From Flavisolibacter ginsenosidimutans (GTDB taxonomy: Bacteria > Bacteroidota > Bacteroidia > Chitinophagales > Chitinophagaceae): a DNA stretch of 64,000 nucleotides. The notes beneath the pieces are model-generated. The model did not search any database. It had not been told where the DNA came from and saw nothing but the letters and a program-made list of their open reading frames with translations. The stretch is from positions 3,968,001-4,032,000 of the forward strand of contig NZ_CP042433.1 of NCBI RefSeq assembly GCF_007970805.1, given 5' to 3'. Below are positions 17,233 to 25,988 of the stretch, piece after piece. Position numbers and translations under genes: made by a program. Numbering within the stretch: position 1 is the stretch's first letter; every line of letters begins with the position of its first letter.

Positions 17233-20220
17233 TCAGACAACCAGGTTGACCATTTTGTTGGGAACGAAAATGAATTTCTTCAACGGCTTTCCGTCCGTCC
17301 ATTTTTGCACAACGGGATTTGCCAACACCAGTTCTTCCACTTGTTCTTTTGTGGCGCTCAATTCAAGCAACATGGTTGTGCGCATTTTGCCGTTGATGGA
17401 AACGGGATATTCTTTCGTGGTTTCAACCAAATATTTTTGTTCAAATTTTGGAAAGGCTGCGTCGAGAATAGAAGTCGTGTTGCCGAGCTGATGCCACAAC
17501 TCTTCGCTTACGTGCGGTGCGTACGGCGCAAGAAGAACGAGCAACTGTTCGAGCACTTCTTTCTTGTGGCATTTTAAATCCGTCAACTCGTTCACGCAAA
17601 CCATGAAAGCACTCACCGCCGTGTTGTACGAAAAACGTTCCGTGTCTTCTTCAATTTTTTTGATGGTGCGGTGAAGGACTTTCAGTTCTTCCGGCGTTGC
17701 CTTTTCATCAGTTACCAGTTTGCCTTTTACTTCATCAAAGAACAAGCGCCAAAGTTTTTTAAGGAAGCGGTGAACGCCTTCAATGCCTTTGGTGTCCCAG
17801 GGTTTGCTTTGGTCAATCGGGCCGAGGAACATTTCGTACATGCGGAAGGTGTCAGCGCCATATTTTCCAACAACATCATCCGGATTAACGGTATTAAAAT
17901 ACCGTTTGCTCATTTTTTCAACTTCTGTACCGCATATATAACCATAAATCGTTTTCGAAGGAGTATTGGGGTGCGTTTCCCATGTAGAGCCAACTTCTTC
18001 TAAAAGGAATTTTGCATTGGTAAATTCGGGTTTCGATTTTTTGAAGGCTTCGATATCCAACTTCAGTCCATCGACGATATTCACATCGACATGTAAAGGA
18101 GTAAACACCACTTGTACTAAGTCCTCTGCTTTTAAATCATGAAACGCAGGTTCAATTTTTTTCAATTCTTCAGCGAGGTTATTAAAGTCTTCATTCGAAT
18201 TAGAAAAGCTTTTGACTTTGTTATAGGAAACGAAGATTGGATAATTTGATTCATCTGCATAACCTTTCTCAATAATGTCTCCACCCCGAATTGCAAGACG
18301 ATACACAAACCTCGAACTCCCCTGAATCATCCCCTGATTCAACAACTTCTTAAACGGTTCGTCAAACGTTATCAAACCCAAGTCGTACAAGCACTTCGTC
18401 CACATGCGGCTGTAGAGCAAATGTCCAACGGCGTGTTCGGTTCCGCCCACGTACAAATCAACCTGGTTCCAATAACGGCTGACGTTTTTGTCGCAAAAAG
18501 TTTCGTCGTTGTGCGGGTCCATGTAGCGAAGGAAGTACCACGATGAACCGGCATAACCCGGCATCGTGTTCGTCTCTAAATGTTGAGAAGTCCATTCGGA
18601 AACATTCGCCAGCGGTCCTTCACCTTCAGGACCAGGGCCATATTTTTCTACGTGCGGCAACTCCAATGGCAACTCGCTTTCGTCAAGTGGATAAGCAATG
18701 CCGTTGATCCATTTTATCGGAAAGGGTTCACCCCAATAGCGCTGCCGACTGAATGCCGCGTCACGCATTTTATAATTCACCTTGCGTTTGCCAATTCCTA
18801 ATTCTTCCAGTTTGTTAATGACCACTTCAATCGCATCACGCATCACCGTTCCATTCAGAAATCCGCTGTTGCTTAACACGGCATCTTTGGTCGGATTGGC
18901 GTCGACGCCGTTATAAGCATCGCCCAAAATATTGGTGATGGGAAGATTGAAATGCTTCGCAAACTTGTGGTCGCGTTCGTCGCCGCTCGGTACGGCCATG
19001 ATGGCACCGGTGCCGTAGCCTGCTAAAACATATTCCGAAATCCAGATCGGGATCTTTTTGTTTTCGTCAAACGGGTTGACCGCGTACGCACCCGTAAACA
19101 CGCCGCTGATTTTTTTCTCCGCCATGCGTTCGCGTTCGCTGCGGCTTTTCACGTAAGCGATGTAATCATCAACGGCTGCTTTTTGTTCGGGTGTTGTAAT
19201 CGTTGAAACCAATTCGTGCTCGGGTGCAACCACCATAAAGTCCACGCCAAAGATGGTGTCGGGCCGTGTTGTATAAACGCGCAGCTTTTTACTGATTCCT
19301 GGCTCCTGACTCCTGATTTCAAAATCAATCTCCGCACCGCTGCTCTTGCCAATCCAGTTGCTCTGCATTTCTTTCATGGCCTCGCTGAAGTCAACTGTCT
19401 CTAAGCCTTGCAACAAACGATCGGCATATTCGGTGATGCGCAAATACCATTGACGCAAGCGCTTTTTTATAACGGGATAACCACCGCGTTCGCTCACGCC
19501 GTTCACCACTTCATCATTTGCCAACACGGTTCCCAATGCTTCGCACCAATTTACTTCGCCGTAACCGCAATAAGCCACGCGGTATTCCATCAAAACGGCC
19601 TGCTTTGTTTTCTTGTCAAAGGCTTTCCATTGATCAGCAGAAAATTTTCCGTCCAGTATTTCGAAGGCCGCGTTGCGTATTTCAAACCGTGCATCCGGCA
19701 CGGGATGGTTAACGTTTCCTTCTGCTTCAAAAATTTTTATCAAACCGTCAATGGATTCCGTCTTGTTCGTCTTGCGGTTGTACCAGCTTTTAAACAGTTG
19801 CAGAAAAATCCACTGCGTCCATTTGTAATATTTCGGGTTGGACGTATTCACTTCGCGGCTCCAGTCGAAAGAGAAGCCGATCTTGTCTAATTGACTTCTA
19901 AATGTGGCAATGTTTTTTGCGGTGCTCACTGCGGGGTGCACACCGTGTTCAATCGCGTATTGCTCGGCGGGCAGCCCAAAAGCATCGTAACCCATTGGGT
20001 GCAATACGTTAAAACCTTTGAGCCGTTTGTAGCGTGCAAAAATATCCGACGCAATGTAGCCAAGCGGATGGCCCACGTGCAGGCCCGCACCGCTGGGATA
20101 AGGAAACATGTCCAGCACATAATACTTTGGCTTGCTTGAATCGTTGGGCACTTTGTAGGCGCCGCTTTTGTTCCATTCGTCTTGCCACTTCTTTTCAATC
20201 TCTCTGAAATTATACTCCAT
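17233..20220 (-). CDS. leuS: Leucyl-tRNA synthetase
   Basis: A 995-residue class I synthetase charging tRNA-Leu. It shows the HIGH motif as 'HVGH' (48-51), the CP1 editing domain with 'TTRPDTIFGVDFMVVAPEH' and 'YGTGAIMAVPSGDERD', the catalytic 'YWGEPFPI', 'SSWYFLRYMDP', and the KMSKS loop as 'KMSKR' near residue 769. The C-terminal anticodon-binding domain ends 'FIFVPNKMVNLVV'. It is longer than E. coli LeuRS, mainly because of a large insertion between 'LLNQGMIQG' and KMSKR (about 140 residues, DNA 17930-18340). Essential translation enzyme, located in the cytoplasm. Confidence 0.97.
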   Translation of the reverse strand: MEYNFREIEKKWQDEWNKSGAYKVPNDSSKPKYYVLDMFPYPSGAGLHVGHPLGYIASDIFARYKRLKGFNVLHPMGYDAFGLPAEQYAIEHGVHPAVSTAKNIATFRSQLDKIGFSFDWSREVNTSNPKYYKWTQWIFLQLFKSWYNRKTNKTESIDGLIKIFEAEGNVNHPVPDARFEIRNAAFEILDGKFSADQWKAFDKKTKQAVLMEYRVAYCGYGEVNWCEALGTVLANDEVVNGVSERGGYPVIKKRLRQWYLRITEYADRLLQGLETVDFSEAMKEMQSNWIGKSSGAEIDFEIRSQEPGISKKLRVYTTRPDTIFGVDFMVVAPEHELVSTITTPEQKAAVDDYIAYVKSRSERERMAEKKISGVFTGAYAVNPFDENKKIPIWISEYVLAGYGTGAIMAVPSGDERDHKFAKHFNLPITNILGDAYNGVDANPTKDAVLSNSGFLNGTVMRDAIEVVINKLEELGIGKRKVNYKMRDAAFSRQRYWGEPFPIKWINGIAYPLDESELPLELPHVEKYGPGPEGEGPLANVSEWTSQHLETNTMPGYAGSSWYFLRYMDPHNDETFCDKNVSRYWNQVDLYVGGTEHAVGHLLYSRMWTKCLYDLGLITFDEPFKKLLNQGMIQGSSRFVYRLAIRGGDIIEKGYADESNYPIFVSYNKVKSFSNSNEDFNNLAEELKKIEPAFHDLKAEDLVQVVFTPLHVDVNIVDGLKLDIEAFKKSKPEFTNAKFLLEEVGSTWETHPNTPSKTIYGYICGTEVEKMSKRYFNTVNPDDVVGKYGADTFRMYEMFLGPIDQSKPWDTKGIEGVHRFLKKLWRLFFDEVKGKLVTDEKATPEELKVLHRTIKKIEEDTERFSYNTAVSAFMVCVNELTDLKCHKKEVLEQLLVLLAPYAPHVSEELWHQLGNTTSILDAAFPKFEQKYLVETTKEYPVSINGKMRTTMLLELSATKEQVEELVLANPVVQKWTDGKPLKKFIFVPNKMVNLVV

Positions 20221-20313
20221 ATTTGTTCTCGTTGGTCGTTGACCGTTGTTTATTGATTGTTTGTGAACCGGAGGTTCTTCTATCTATTAAACTTTCGTTG
20301 CGTCGCACTCTTG

Positions 20314-20362
20314 TACGCTTTGTTCGCTGCGCAGCAAATCTTCACGCAGCGAACAAAGCGTA
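20314..20362. repeat. Perfect 18-bp inverted repeat in the leuS-ftsX gap
   Basis: Arms at 20314-20331 and 20345-20362 are exact reverse complements (TACGCTTTGTTCGCTGCG), with a 13-nt loop. Flanking GCGTCG (about 20300) and CGACGC (about 20368) could extend the stem with interruptions. There is no T-run, so it is not a standard terminator. It lies between two divergent genes. It may be a palindromic repetitive element or part of a transcript leader. The rest of the 464-bp gap (20221-20684) shows only the ftsX promoter. Confidence 0.6.
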
Positions 20363-20631
20363 GCCACGACGCTGCGCCCCTTTCTCGTTGCACCGCCGCG
20401 TAAAAATGTTCAGCAGCATTCAGAACCTTGAAGTGAGTGACACAACCGGCGATGCCATGAAAAACGACAGCCGGTCACCAAAAAACAGAGCCGGATTCCA
20501 AACTCTTAATTTTTTGCAAAGGCCGGGCCGCCGCTTCGGGCCGCAACAATAAGAAAAAGCAGGCAATCGTTAGGGAAAGGCAAAAATAAACCATTCAACT
20601 GTTTAATCTGCTCCGCGACCGTTGCCTGGCC

Positions 20632-20661
20632 TTTGTGCAAAACACCAAACACCTATTTTTG
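20632..20661 (+). promoter_or_regulatory. ftsX promoter, -33 TTTG and -7 TATTTTTG
   Basis: TTTG at 20632-20635 and TATTTTTG at 20654-20661 are separated by 18 nt. This is the best match in the window to the Bacteroidota sigma consensus (TTTG-N17-20-TAnnTTTG). It lies 23 bp upstream of the ftsX ATG. Confidence 0.7.
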
Positions 20662-20684
20662 TCCACTTCAAAAACGTATTTAGC

Positions 20685-21569
20685 ATGGCGCAAATCGGAA
20701 AAGCTTCGTCCAAGCGTGGGAAACCGTCCTATGTAATGAGCATCATCGGGGTTACACTTGTTCTTTTTTTACTGGGCATTGTGGGCTGGCTGGTGATCAA
20801 TGCCAACAAGCTGGGCGATTACATTAAGGGCAACGTGGAAGTGCGGGCTTTCCTTCGCGGCGACCTGAACGCGAAAGACAGCACGGTGCTGATGCAGCAG
20901 ATCGCATCGAAGCCTTACGTGCGGGAAGTGAAGTACGTGAACAAAGAAGCCGCCAAAGAAATGTACCTCGCCGGCGAAGGCGAAACGGCCCGCAAAAGCT
21001 GGGATGTGGTGCTGGACGCCAACCCGCTGCCAAACGCCGTTTATTTTTACGTAAAGAACGAGTACGTGCAGATAGACTCACTGCAAAAGATTGAACAAGA
21101 CCTGAAGCAGAATGATTATGTAAGCGAAGTAAAATACCCTGAGGCCGTTGTTTCCAACCTGAACGAGAACATCCGCAAAATTAGTTTGGGGCTTTTAATC
21201 GTGGCGCTGATCATTGCCGTGTCGGTGATTTTTCTTATTGACAACACCATTCGTTTGGCCATGTTCAGCAACCGCTTTTTGATCAAGACCATGCAAATGG
21301 TAGGGGCCACGCGGCAATTTATTTCGCGGCCGCTGACCATCCGGGCCATCATCAACGGCGCCATCAGTGCGGCCATTGCCATTGTGCTCATTTATATTTT
21401 GATCAGCGTGGCCGAAGGCTTTGTGCCCTGGCTGAAAGTGGTGCGCTCAAGCGGCACACTTTTCCTGCTGTTTTTTATTTTGTTCATTATCGGTATTTCC
21501 ATTACGTTTTTCAGCACGTACAGAAGTGTATCCAAATACCAGCGCATGAAGCTAGATGAGTTATATTGA
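20685..21569 (+). CDS. ftsX: Cell-division permease FtsX
   Basis: A 294-residue membrane protein with the FtsX topology: a first transmembrane helix (about 19-41), an extracytoplasmic domain (about 42-160, with 'NVEVRAFLRGDLNAKD'), then three C-terminal helices (about 166-188, 225-250, 262-284) carrying the FtsX permease fold ('MQMVGATRQFISRPLTIRAI'). FtsEX regulates peptidoglycan hydrolases at the septum; ftsE is not adjacent here. The ATG at 20685 is chosen because it follows the promoter and precedes a basic N terminus. DUF3098 and uppP follow, a familiar Bacteroidota order. Confidence 0.9.
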   Translation: MAQIGKASSKRGKPSYVMSIIGVTLVLFLLGIVGWLVINANKLGDYIKGNVEVRAFLRGDLNAKDSTVLMQQIASKPYVREVKYVNKEAAKEMYLAGEGETARKSWDVVLDANPLPNAVYFYVKNEYVQIDSLQKIEQDLKQNDYVSEVKYPEAVVSNLNENIRKISLGLLIVALIIAVSVIFLIDNTIRLAMFSNRFLIKTMQMVGATRQFISRPLTIRAIINGAISAAIAIVLIYILISVAEGFVPWLKVVRSSGTLFLLFFILFIIGISITFFSTYRSVSKYQRMKLDELY

Positions 21570-21636
21570 TGACAGATGTTGGATGAAGGATGACAGCGGT
21601 GAAATTTCTGTCATCCTTCATCTGTCTTCCATCATC
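21568..21636. repeat. Imperfect intergenic palindrome after ftsX
   Basis: Arms at 21568-21596 and 21608-21636 pair over an inner perfect 15 bp (GATGAAGGATGACAG / CTGTCATCCTTCATC) and the outermost 5 bp, with an 11-nt loop. The left arm overlaps the ftsX stop codon. Both arms consist of degenerate repetitions of a GATGA/ATGACAG word. No typical T-run follows immediately. It belongs to a set of similar elements in this window. Confidence 0.6.
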
Positions 21637-21675
21637 TAAATTTTTCCCTTTCTTTGCTCACTCCAAACAGAAAAA

Positions 21676-22002
21676 ATGAAAGCAACAAGACGGGACAATC
21701 CCCGGCAAACAACACAGGCCACAAGAACAGCTGCACCCACAACAGCGAAAAAAAGCGTAGCGGCAGGGGAGTTGTTCAACAAGGACAATTTTAAGTGGAT
21801 GCTGATTGGCGTAGGCGTTTTGATCCTCGGCTTTTTGCTGATGGCCGGTGGCGGCAGCAGCGATCCGAACGTGTTCAACAAAGCCGAAGTGTACAGTGCA
21901 CGCCGCATTACCGTTGCACCCATCATTATATTGATTGGCCTTGCCATTGAGATTTACGCCATCTTCCGTCAACCCAAACCCGCTGTTTCCGCAGCCGACT
22001 AA
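21676..22002 (+). CDS. DUF3098 membrane protein
   Basis: A 108-residue protein with a basic, Thr/Ala-rich cytoplasmic N terminus (1-35) and two transmembrane helices (about 41-60 and 77-98), with 'GGGSSDPNVFNKAEVYSARR' between them. The pattern matches DUF3098, a Bacteroidota family usually found between ftsX and uppP, as here. The uppP start is 3 bp after its stop. A role in envelope growth is inferred from the conserved neighbourhood. Confidence 0.85.
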   Translation: MKATRRDNPRQTTQATRTAAPTTAKKSVAAGELFNKDNFKWMLIGVGVLILGFLLMAGGGSSDPNVFNKAEVYSARRITVAPIIILIGLAIEIYAIFRQPKPAVSAAD

Positions 22003-22004
22003 AC

Positions 22005-22796
22005 ATGACCATCGTTCAAGCCATTGTTCTTGCCATCGTTGAAGGCATTACCGAGTTTTTGCCCATCTCGTCCACCGGGCACATGATCATCACATCATCT
22101 TTTCTCGGCATTGAAAAAGAAACGTTCACCAAGTTGTTTGAAGTGGTGATTCAACTCGGCGCCATTCTTTCCGTAGTGGTTCTTTATTACAAAAAGTTTT
22201 TCGACTTCAGCCGTTGGCAGTTTTACGCGAAGCTGATTGTCGCCGTCATTCCCGCTTTGATATTCGGTGCCTTGTTTTCGAAAAAAATTGACGCCTTGCT
22301 TGAGAGCAGCCTTACGGTTGCCGTCAGCATGTTGGTGGGTGGTATTGTGTTGCTGTTTGTTGACAATATTTTCAACAAGCCCAAATACGACAGCGACCGA
22401 AGCATTACCTACCCAAAAGCTTTTGCCATTGGCCTTTGGCAGGTGCTGGCCATGATTCCCGGCGTAAGCCGCAGCGCTGCTTCCATTATCGGCGGTATGC
22501 AACAAGGCTTAACGCGAAAGCTGGCCGCAGAGTTTTCTTTTTACCTGGCGGTGCCTACAATGCTGGCGGCCACCGGTAAAAAACTTCTTGACTTTTACAA
22601 GGAAAAAGGCACCATCAACGGCGAAGAAATAAAGCTGCTGGCAATTGGAAACGTGGTTGCCTTTGTGGTGGCACTCATTGCCATCAAGTTTTTTATTACT
22701 TACCTGCAAAAGCACGGCTTTAAACTCTTTGGCTGGTACCGGATTATTGCCGGGGCTGCGTTGCTCGCCTTAATTCTTTCGGGCTACCTGAAATAA
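22005..22796 (+). CDS. uppP: Undecaprenyl-diphosphatase
   Basis: A 263-residue polytopic membrane protein of the BacA/UppP family. It dephosphorylates undecaprenyl pyrophosphate to recycle the lipid carrier for peptidoglycan and surface glycans. Both signature motifs are clear: 'EGITEFLPISSTGH' (residues 13-26) and 'PGVSRSAAS' (about 153-161). About eight hydrophobic segments are present, and length is standard. It forms an operon with ftsX and DUF3098. Confidence 0.96.
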   Translation: MTIVQAIVLAIVEGITEFLPISSTGHMIITSSFLGIEKETFTKLFEVVIQLGAILSVVVLYYKKFFDFSRWQFYAKLIVAVIPALIFGALFSKKIDALLESSLTVAVSMLVGGIVLLFVDNIFNKPKYDSDRSITYPKAFAIGLWQVLAMIPGVSRSAASIIGGMQQGLTRKLAAEFSFYLAVPTMLAATGKKLLDFYKEKGTINGEEIKLLAIGNVVAFVVALIAIKFFITYLQKHGFKLFGWYRIIAGAALLALILSGYLK

Positions 22797-22853
22797 GACA
22801 AAGTTCAAAGGCAAACTTGTCCGCTAATGGAAAAAGGCTTTGACTTTTGTCTT
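22795..22853. repeat. Imperfect intergenic palindrome after uppP
   Basis: The left arm 22795-22812 begins within the uppP stop codon. The right arm is 22836-22853. They pair imperfectly (AGACAAAGTTCAAAGG against CTTTGACTTTTGTCT) around a loop of about 23 nt. It has the same architecture as other intergenic palindromes in this window but a different word. It could weakly terminate transcription because the right arm is T-rich. Confidence 0.45.
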
Positions 22854-22901
22854 TTGAATTTTTACTTTTAGCCGGTTGCTCTTCCCGCAATCGTCACCAA
22901 C

Positions 22902-24326
22902 ATGCAAACAGCTTCCAAAAAAGTTATTAATGCCTGGGCTATGTACGACTGGGCAAACAGTTCTTACTCGCTCATCATTACATCAGCCATCTTTCCCGCT
23001 TATTACACGGCCATTGCACCCGAGAGGGTTTCGTTTTTGGGCAGAGATTTTCCGCGTTCATCACTGGCTTCGTACGCCATTTCGTTTTCCTTTTTGGTCA
23101 TAGCCATTCTTTCGCCAATTCTTTCTTCTATTGCCGATTACAAGGGAAATAAGAAGGCCTTCATGCAATTCTTTTGTTACCTCGGTTCGGCGGCTTGCAT
23201 TGCGCTGACCTTTCTTACAAAAGAAAACATCGGCTTCGGCATTATTTGTTCCATTATTGGCTCCATTGGCTTTTGCGGTAGCATTGTTTTTTACAACGCG
23301 TATTTGCCTGAAATAGCGGCCGAAGAAGACCAGGACCGCGTGAGCGCAAAAGGCTTTGCTATGGGCTACATCGGAAGCGTGTTGCTGATGGTGGTTTGTC
23401 TTGTTTTTATCATGCTGAACGACAACATGCATCTCGGCTGGGGTGCCTGGCCGGCGCGGCTTTCCTTTCTTGCGGTAGGATTGTGGTGGGCCGGCTTTGC
23501 GCAAATTACCTTTCGGGCCATGCCGCCTTCCATTGCCTCAAAACAAAACGCGGAACACAGCATCTTTACCAACGGTTTTTACGAATTAAAAAAAGTCTGG
23601 GGGCAGTTGCAGGAAACGCCAACCACCAAACGGTTTCTGCGCAGCTTTTTCTTTTACAACATGGGCGTGCAAACGGTCATGTATCTCGCTACCTATTTTG
23701 CTTCGGAAGAAATCAAGTTGGAATCATCACAACTCATCATCACCATTCTGCTAATTCAATTGGTGGCCATTGCGGGTGCAACGCTGTTTGCCAAATTATC
23801 GAAACGCACAAGCAATCTGTTTACACTGGGCGTTGTCATTATTGTTTGGATAGGCGTTTGCATTGGGGCTTACGCGGTATCGCAGCAAGCAAAAGTGCTG
23901 AAACCTTATACCGAGAAAATTACGCTGCTCGAAAAACAAAAAGAGGCGGACCCTTCGTTCAAAGAAGACGCCGATAAACAAATAGCAACCGTGCGAGAGC
24001 AGATGGCACCGCTGCAAAAGCCCATCAGCTATGAGTTTTACCTCATTGCCACGGTTGTGGGATTGGTGATGGGCGGCATTCAATCCATGTCGCGGTCAAC
24101 TTACTCAAAGCTGCTGCCACCGACAAAAGACACGGCCTCTTACTTTAGTTTTTACGACGTTTGCGACAAGGTTGGTACGGTAGTGGGCACTTTGTCCTTT
24201 GGCTACGTTGCGGAATTTTACGGCGGCATGGGCAATTCGGTGCTGGCCCTGATGGCGTTTTTTATTGCGGGCGGTATTTTGCTTTTATTTGTTGATCCCA
24301 AACGAAAATCGGTTGTTGCAGCATGA
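22902..24326 (+). CDS. UMF1-type MFS permease
   Basis: A 474-residue carrier with about 12 transmembrane helices. The opening 'INAWAMYDWANSSYSLIITSAIFPAYY' (split around residues 8-34) is the signature of the UMF1/Atg22-like branch of the major facilitator superfamily. The 'GGIQSMSRSTYSKLLPP' stretch before the late helices is also typical. Unusually, a charged, coiled-coil-prone loop of about 40 residues (about 330-370, 'LLEKQKEADPSFKEDADKQ') sits between late helices. The substrate is unknown. Its TGA overlaps the ATG of the next gene (ATGA). Confidence 0.85.
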   Translation: MQTASKKVINAWAMYDWANSSYSLIITSAIFPAYYTAIAPERVSFLGRDFPRSSLASYAISFSFLVIAILSPILSSIADYKGNKKAFMQFFCYLGSAACIALTFLTKENIGFGIICSIIGSIGFCGSIVFYNAYLPEIAAEEDQDRVSAKGFAMGYIGSVLLMVVCLVFIMLNDNMHLGWGAWPARLSFLAVGLWWAGFAQITFRAMPPSIASKQNAEHSIFTNGFYELKKVWGQLQETPTTKRFLRSFFFYNMGVQTVMYLATYFASEEIKLESSQLIITILLIQLVAIAGATLFAKLSKRTSNLFTLGVVIIVWIGVCIGAYAVSQQAKVLKPYTEKITLLEKQKEADPSFKEDADKQIATVREQMAPLQKPISYEFYLIATVVGLVMGGIQSMSRSTYSKLLPPTKDTASYFSFYDVCDKVGTVVGTLSFGYVAEFYGGMGNSVLALMAFFIAGGILLLFVDPKRKSVVAA

Positions 24327-25192
24327 ATTTATACACGGTAAACACGGGCTATTTTAAACTCGACGGCGGCGCCATGTACGGCGTGGTTCCAAAAACACTT
24401 TGGAACAAGATCAATCCGGCTGACGAAAACAATTTGTGCAGTTGGGCCATGCGCTGTTTGCTGATTGAAGACGGGGAAAGATTGATTCTTGTTGACAACG
24501 GCATCGGCAACAAACAGGATGAAAAGTTCTTCGGCCATTACTATTTGCACGGCGATGACACACTTGATAAATCGTTAGCCAAACACGGTTTTCACCGCGA
24601 TGACATCACCGATGTTTTTCTCACGCATTTGCATTTCGATCATTGCGGCGGCTCTATTGTTCGCGAAGGAGATAAACTCGTTCCTGCGTTCAAAAACGCA
24701 ATCTATTGGAGCAACGAAGAACACTGGGAATGGGCCACAAAACCAAATGATAGGGAGAAGGCTTCGTTTTTGAAGGAAAACATTTTGCCCATTCAGGAAA
24801 GCGGGCAATTAAAATTTATTGAGACGCCGAACGTGGATTGGGATGCGTCGAAACCCTTGCCGGAACAGCATTTTGCCGAAAATATTTCGGTGCGTTTTGT
24901 CGAAGGTCACACAGCGGCGATGATGCTCCCGCAGATAACCTACAAAGACAAAATAACCGTGTTCATGGCTGATTTGCTTCCCGGTGCGGGACACATTCCG
25001 CTGCCTTATGTGATGGCTTACGATATGTTTCCGCTCACAACCTTAGGCGAGAAGAAAAGTTTTTTGTCGGAGGCGATTGAAAAAAAATACGTCCTCTTTT
25101 TTGAACACGACCCGAAGATTGAATGCTGCGATTTGGTGCAAACGGAAAAAGGAATCAGGCAAGGAAACTTGTTTACGTTGGCTGATATTTAA
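24323..25192 (+). CDS. Metallo-beta-lactamase-fold hydrolase
   Basis: A 289-residue protein with the zinc-binding signature 'THLHFDHCGG' (His102, His104, Asp106, His107), a later histidine in 'VEGHTAAMM' (about 195), an Asp in 'VFMADLLPG', and a His in 'LFFEHDPKIE'. This set is typical of MBL-fold hydrolases such as lactonases and glyoxalase II-like enzymes. No signal peptide is present, so it is cytoplasmic. Translational overlap with the MFS gene suggests it processes the transported compound or shares its regulation. Confidence 0.9.
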   Translation: MNLYTVNTGYFKLDGGAMYGVVPKTLWNKINPADENNLCSWAMRCLLIEDGERLILVDNGIGNKQDEKFFGHYYLHGDDTLDKSLAKHGFHRDDITDVFLTHLHFDHCGGSIVREGDKLVPAFKNAIYWSNEEHWEWATKPNDREKASFLKENILPIQESGQLKFIETPNVDWDASKPLPEQHFAENISVRFVEGHTAAMMLPQITYKDKITVFMADLLPGAGHIPLPYVMAYDMFPLTTLGEKKSFLSEAIEKKYVLFFEHDPKIECCDLVQTEKGIRQGNLFTLADI

Positions 25193-25196
25193 GCTT

Positions 25197-25823
25197 TTAT
25201 TTTTTCCGGAATAAAAACGAAATCAAACGCGGCGGCTTGCTTCGGTCGTTCTTATCAAACCATTCGTCCAAACATTCACAGGTCAAAACGTTCTTCATCG
25301 CCGCATTAAAATAATCCGATGCGTGGTGCATAAAACATTCGAGCACTTGCAATCCTTCGTTCGTTTCAAACCTCGCTTTGCTGCCGCTGTATTGTTTGTA
25401 GGGATGCAGTTCGCAGATGTAAAAGTGCCCGCCGGATTGCAAAACGCTTGATGCTTGTTCAAAGATGAAATTCAAATCTTCAATGTGTTCTAAAATCAAG
25501 CTGCACGTAACCAGGTCAAACTTTTCTTTTGTAAAACTCCAAGGCTGTGTAATGTCCGCTTGTTGAAACCGAACGTTCGGTGTTGAGACTTTTTCTTTTG
25601 CTTTCGCCATCATTTCTTCCGATAAATCAACGGCCAGTAAATGCTTTGCTTTTTGGCTTAGCCATTCGGTGTTCTTGCCCGTGCCGCAACCCAATTCAAG
25701 CACGTTTTCAAACGAAATGGAAGACAAAATTTTCTGCCCGGCTTCGCCTTCCAAATCCCTTGTTTTGTTTTCTACCTTATCGTAGGTAGCCGACCATTGG
25801 TTGTATAAAGTCCTTGTATCCAT
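25197..25823 (-). CDS. Class I SAM-dependent methyltransferase
   Basis: A 208-residue enzyme with motif I 'VLELGCGTGKNTEWLS' (about 40-55), an acidic motif II residue in 'LLAVDLSEEMMAKA', 'DITQPWSF' and the post-motif 'DLVTCSLILEHIEDL'. These match Methyltransf_11/25 enzymes, which use S-adenosylmethionine. The substrate cannot be told. It is convergent with the MBL hydrolase, 4 bp apart, so no terminator fits between them. Confidence 0.88.
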   Translation of the reverse strand: MDTRTLYNQWSATYDKVENKTRDLEGEAGQKILSSISFENVLELGCGTGKNTEWLSQKAKHLLAVDLSEEMMAKAKEKVSTPNVRFQQADITQPWSFTKEKFDLVTCSLILEHIEDLNFIFEQASSVLQSGGHFYICELHPYKQYSGSKARFETNEGLQVLECFMHHASDYFNAAMKNVLTCECLDEWFDKNDRSKPPRLISFLFRKK

Positions 25824-25988
25824 TGCCTGTTTGTTTGCCTGAAGATAGGCCGTCTATAAAAAAAATCTGTTCACCGACACATTGACGTCCTTTTATATGT
25901 TTTGGCCGCCGTTCATCCTTCGCTTAACCTAATTTAACCGCTGTTCACGTTCATTGCGAATATCTTCGTACTCGTCAATCAAAAGCTT

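Noticed and set aside
23396..23977. 193-codon plus-strand frame inside the MFS gene
   Set aside because: His/Cys/Arg-rich translation without domain character. The UMF1 frame on the same strand is strongly supported by transmembrane helices and family signature.
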